Shown: positions 11,961-13,806 of the stretch, in pieces
How the letters are laid out: each line of letters begins with the position of its first letter
How positions within the stretch are numbered: the stretch's first letter is position 1
Assembly (NCBI GenBank): GCA_035637595.1
Contig: DASPWW010000148.1
Span: 1 to 13,806 of the forward strand
Origin: DASPWW01 sp035637595
Lineage (GTDB): Bacteria; Actinomycetota; Thermoleophilia; Solirubrobacterales; 70-9
Direction of reading: 5' to 3'
Length of the DNA stretch: 13,806 nucleotides
The notes under the pieces: model-generated
The model's database searches: none
Seen by the model: the letters and a program-made list of their open reading frames with translations, nothing else
What the model was told of the DNA's origin: nothing
Made by a program: the position numbers and the translations under genes

Positions 11961-12842
11961 ATGAGTCCCCGCTACATCACCCCGGCGTGGCTCATCCTCG
12001 GGGCCGCAGTGCTGCTCGCGCTAACGGTCGTGCCCGTAGCGCTGGCCGCGACGGACGGCGGCCCGCCGATGACGGCGAGCGCCGGCGTCAAGAAGCAGCT
12101 CAAGAAGCTCAAGCGGCAGGTGGCCGACCTCCAGCAGAAGGTCGATCAGCTTCAGACGCAGCCGGGTCCCCAGGGGCCGCAGGGGCCCGAGGGCCCCCAG
12201 GGCCAGCCGGGCACCTCCCCCGCCTGCCAGGGAAACGGCTCCGGCGACGTCATGGTCTCCGCCGGCTCGGTCTGCATCGACCGCTACGAGGCCTCGATCT
12301 GGGACGCTCCCACGGGCGGCAACCAGATCATCGGAGCGATCCCCTGCAACGCCAATGGCCAGAACTGCACCAACGTCTATGCCCGCAGCGTTCCCGGGGT
12401 AACCCCGAGGGCCAACATCACCTACTTCCAGGCCGCCCAGGCGCTCGCCAACTCCGGCAAGCGCCTGCCCACCAGCGCCGAGTGGCAGCAGGCGGTCGCC
12501 GGCACCCCCGACTCGACCACCTGCAACGTCTCCACGGCCTCGGTCCAGAGCACGGGCGCCAACCCGGGCTGCATCTCGAACCACGGGGCCAACGACATGG
12601 TCGGCAACCTCGACGAATGGGTCGCCGACTGGGTGCCGGCCTCCACCGCCTGTCCCGGCTGGGGCGCCTTCAGCGACGACCTCATGTGCCTCTCGGGCGC
12701 CTCGACCACCGCCCAGGGTCCCGGTGCCCTGCTTCGTGGCGGCGGCTTCCCCAACGGCTCGGGCGCCGGCCCGTTCGCGGTCCACGGCCTCGTCCAGCCG
12801 TCGGGCGTGGGCGCCAACATCGGCTTCCGCGGGGTGCGTTAG
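11961..12842 (+). CDS. Exported coiled-coil/collagen-like protein with FGE-sulfatase/C-type-lectin-like head
   Basis: 293 residues from ATG 11961 (GTG 11949 is in frame; neither has an ideal Shine-Dalgarno, ATG has GGAG at 11955-11958). Residues 1-30 are a signal peptide or anchor (ITPAWLILGAAVLLALTVVP) with an ALA-A site. Residues 43-67 form a Lys/Gln-rich coiled coil (VKKQLKKLKRQVADLQQ). Residues 69-84 are five uninterrupted Gly-X-Y triplets, collagen-like. Residues 88-293 resemble the formylglycine-generating enzyme/SUMF1-EgtB fold: VCIDRYEAS, ITYFQAAQALANSGKRLPTSAEWQQA, GNLDEWVADWV, LLRGGGFPN, NIGFRGVR. Eight Cys (89, 105, 129, 136, 188, 204, 231, 243) suggest four disulfides. The paired FGE catalytic cysteines near the C-terminus are absent, so a binding role is likelier than oxidation. 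Coiled coil plus triplets implies a trimeric surface stalk (inference). Confidence 0.88.
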   Translation: MSPRYITPAWLILGAAVLLALTVVPVALAATDGGPPMTASAGVKKQLKKLKRQVADLQQKVDQLQTQPGPQGPQGPEGPQGQPGTSPACQGNGSGDVMVSAGSVCIDRYEASIWDAPTGGNQIIGAIPCNANGQNCTNVYARSVPGVTPRANITYFQAAQALANSGKRLPTSAEWQQAVAGTPDSTTCNVSTASVQSTGANPGCISNHGANDMVGNLDEWVADWVPASTACPGWGAFSDDLMCLSGASTTAQGPGALLRGGGFPNGSGAGPFAVHGLVQPSGVGANIGFRGVR

Positions 12843-13240
12843 TCATCCTCGGCCATTTGGCGATTTGGGCTTAGGCCGCCGGTCGGGCGGGGCAGGCTTT
12901 CCCGCTCCGCTCGCTCGGCGGGCGCGAGGCACGATGAGATAGGGAGAGGATGGGAAGTCGCCCCGGCGAGGGCGTGTGGATGATCGTGCGATCGCGGACG
13001 GGAACGGCCTGGCGCCGTTCGACGAACAGAGTCTGATTGCTGTCGCCGGCCAGGGCGCTCTCGTACGGATCTCCAAATCCTCTCCCCCTCCTGCTTCGCC
13101 CGACGGAAGCGGGGCTTTGATGTGGCTCGCGAGAGACTCGCTGCTCGTCCCGAGCGGGCGTCCCGCGGTTCATTGCAAGACGCTCGCTCTTGTCGCCGCG
13201 GCAGGTAGAACCTGGGGCCTCTCGGGGTACGCTCGCGGCG
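12843..13240. other. 398-bp gene-free stretch, hairpin-rich
   Basis: I see no convincing gene on either strand. Potential structures: GCGGG (12887-12891)/CCCGC (12901-12905), possibly a weak terminator for the gene before it; GATCG/CGATC (12982-12993); GAACGGC (13002-13008)/GCCGTTC (13014-13020); and GTTCG-A-CGAAC (13017-13027), which overlaps the preceding stem. No tRNA, tmRNA, SRP or RNase P signature was found. Confidence 0.4.
13228..13240 (+). promoter_or_regulatory. Candidate leaderless -10 for the Nudix gene
   Basis: TACGCT (13228-13233) fits TAnnnT and ends 7 nt before ATG 13241. There is no Shine-Dalgarno ahead of that start. This matches the geometry seen at other unit-heading genes in the window. 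Confidence 0.4.
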
Positions 13241-13759
13241 ATGGAGCAGGATCAACCGCAGACAATCGCGGCCTCGAGCGGGCGCTCGTTCGCCACCTTC
13301 CCGGCCGCGGTAGTCGTGCCGATCGTCAACCGGCGCGAGCAGTTTTTGCTGCTCGAGAGCCCGCGCCGCCCGGGCTCGTGGGAGCCGGTGAACGGCGCCG
13401 TGGACAGCGGCGAGACCCTGCTCGAGGCCGCCCTGCGAGAGGTGCGTGAGGAGGCGGGTCCCAACCTGCGTGCCCGTCCCCTCGGCGTCGTTCACGCCTC
13501 GACCTTCGCGTACGACGCCCGCGTGCGGTGCATGATCAGCGTCGTCTACCTGATGGCCCACGACGGGGGCGCGGCAGTACCCGGCGACGACATGCGTGGA
13601 AGTCGCGTCCGGTGGGCCACACTCACCGCGATCGAGTCGGACGGACTTCGCCTATTGCCGCCGCTCGACCAGGCGTGGCTGCGGCAACGCACGATCGAGC
13701 TCTTCCGGCTCTGGGAGCCGCGACCGCCCGTCCCGCTCCAGGAGTCTCCCGCTTTGTGA
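13241..13759 (+). CDS. Nudix hydrolase
   Basis: 172 residues. The Nudix box at residues 52-74 fits GX5EX7REUXEEXGU: G, AVDSG, E, TLLEAAL, REVREEAG, with Pro replacing the final hydrophobic residue. The Glu pair that binds Mg2+ is intact, so it should hydrolyse a nucleoside diphosphate linked to another moiety. FPAAVVVPIVNRREQFLLLESPRRPGSWEPVNGAV is the canonical beta strand lead-in (shown here only as the family-typical start of the fold, split over residues 20-54). VRCMISVVYLMAH and VRWATLTAIES complete the fold. The Pro-rich C-terminus extends past the domain. ATG 13241 is preferred because a -10 lies 7 nt upstream; upstream in-frame starts lack support. The general Nudix pattern does not fix the substrate; dATP/dihydroneopterin-triphosphate types are possible. 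It stands alone. Confidence 0.93.
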   Translation: MEQDQPQTIAASSGRSFATFPAAVVVPIVNRREQFLLLESPRRPGSWEPVNGAVDSGETLLEAALREVREEAGPNLRARPLGVVHASTFAYDARVRCMISVVYLMAHDGGAAVPGDDMRGSRVRWATLTAIESDGLRLLPPLDQAWLRQRTIELFRLWEPRPPVPLQESPAL

Positions 13760-13806
13760 CGATTGCCAGCAGGCTGACGGGCTGACGCTCGCTCTCGCAA
13801 AGGACG

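Noticed and set aside
11961..12842. Active formylglycine-generating enzyme
   Set aside because: The C-terminal catalytic cysteine pair is absent and all eight cysteines lie in positions suggesting disulfides.
12976..13449. 157-codon plus-strand frame ahead of and into the Nudix gene
   Set aside because: No family resemblance; its second half is out of frame with the clear Nudix domain.
1..13806. CRISPR array, insertion sequence or transposase
   Set aside because: No regularly spaced repeat array, no transposase motif and no terminal inverted repeats were found on either strand.

Overview
The window is very GC-rich (about 70% by eye) with strong GC-ending codon bias, frequent GTG/TTG starts and an actinobacterial gene set: a DtxR-family regulator, an F420/deazaflavin-type nitroreductase-family fragment, a BTAD (SARP/AfsR-type) regulator fused to an alpha/beta-hydrolase, and small actinobacterial-looking paralogs. 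This suits a deep-branching actinobacterium such as Thermoleophilia (Solirubrobacterales/Gaiellales). That placement is inferred from gene content and style; no 16S is present.

Layout. 1-1087: 3' part of a fold-type-I PLP aminotransferase (+). 1280-1900: three tandem, overlapping or abutting small ORFs (+) that are paralogs of each other and match no family I can name. 1907-2186: shortened, apparently frameshifted deazaflavin-type nitroreductase gene (-), directly behind a DtxR/MntR-type metalloregulator (2189-2896, -). The regulator diverges from a short-chain dehydrogenase (2935-3726, +) across a 38-bp gap holding a 27-bp imperfect palindrome. 3894-4706: HAD-IIB phosphatase (-), divergent from a 17-bp gap containing a symmetric -10. 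From there runs a translationally overlapping operon (+): divergent dihydropteroate synthase (4724-5569), MrfA/Hrq1-like DUF1998 helicase (5562-7877) and a LOG-like/TIGR00725 protein (7874-8362).

8369-9606 is a rearranged tRNA-Phe locus. The last 184 bp of the LOG-like gene and the tRNA promoter/5' end occur twice. The two copies flank a lower-GC phage-type glycosyltransferase gene (8432-9109). Only the distal copy carries an intact tRNA-Phe(GAA) (9534-9606). No integrase or transposase is present. The 284 bp after the tRNA are comparatively AT-rich and contain no recognisable gene.

9888-11489 (-) is the BTAD-hydrolase fusion. The spacer upstream of it holds three hexamers at exact 11-bp spacing, the geometry of SARP operators. 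They lie in front of a small two-gene unit (+): a truncated GNAT-like protein (11619-11945) and an exported coiled-coil/collagen-like/FGE-like protein (11961-12842). A 398-bp non-coding, hairpin-rich stretch follows, then a Nudix hydrolase (13241-13759).

A recurring feature is that genes heading a transcription unit have a TAnnnT (or near) -10 hexamer 6-7 nt before the start codon with no usable Shine-Dalgarno, suggesting leaderless mRNAs, while genes inside operons tend to have Shine-Dalgarno motifs or stop/start overlaps.
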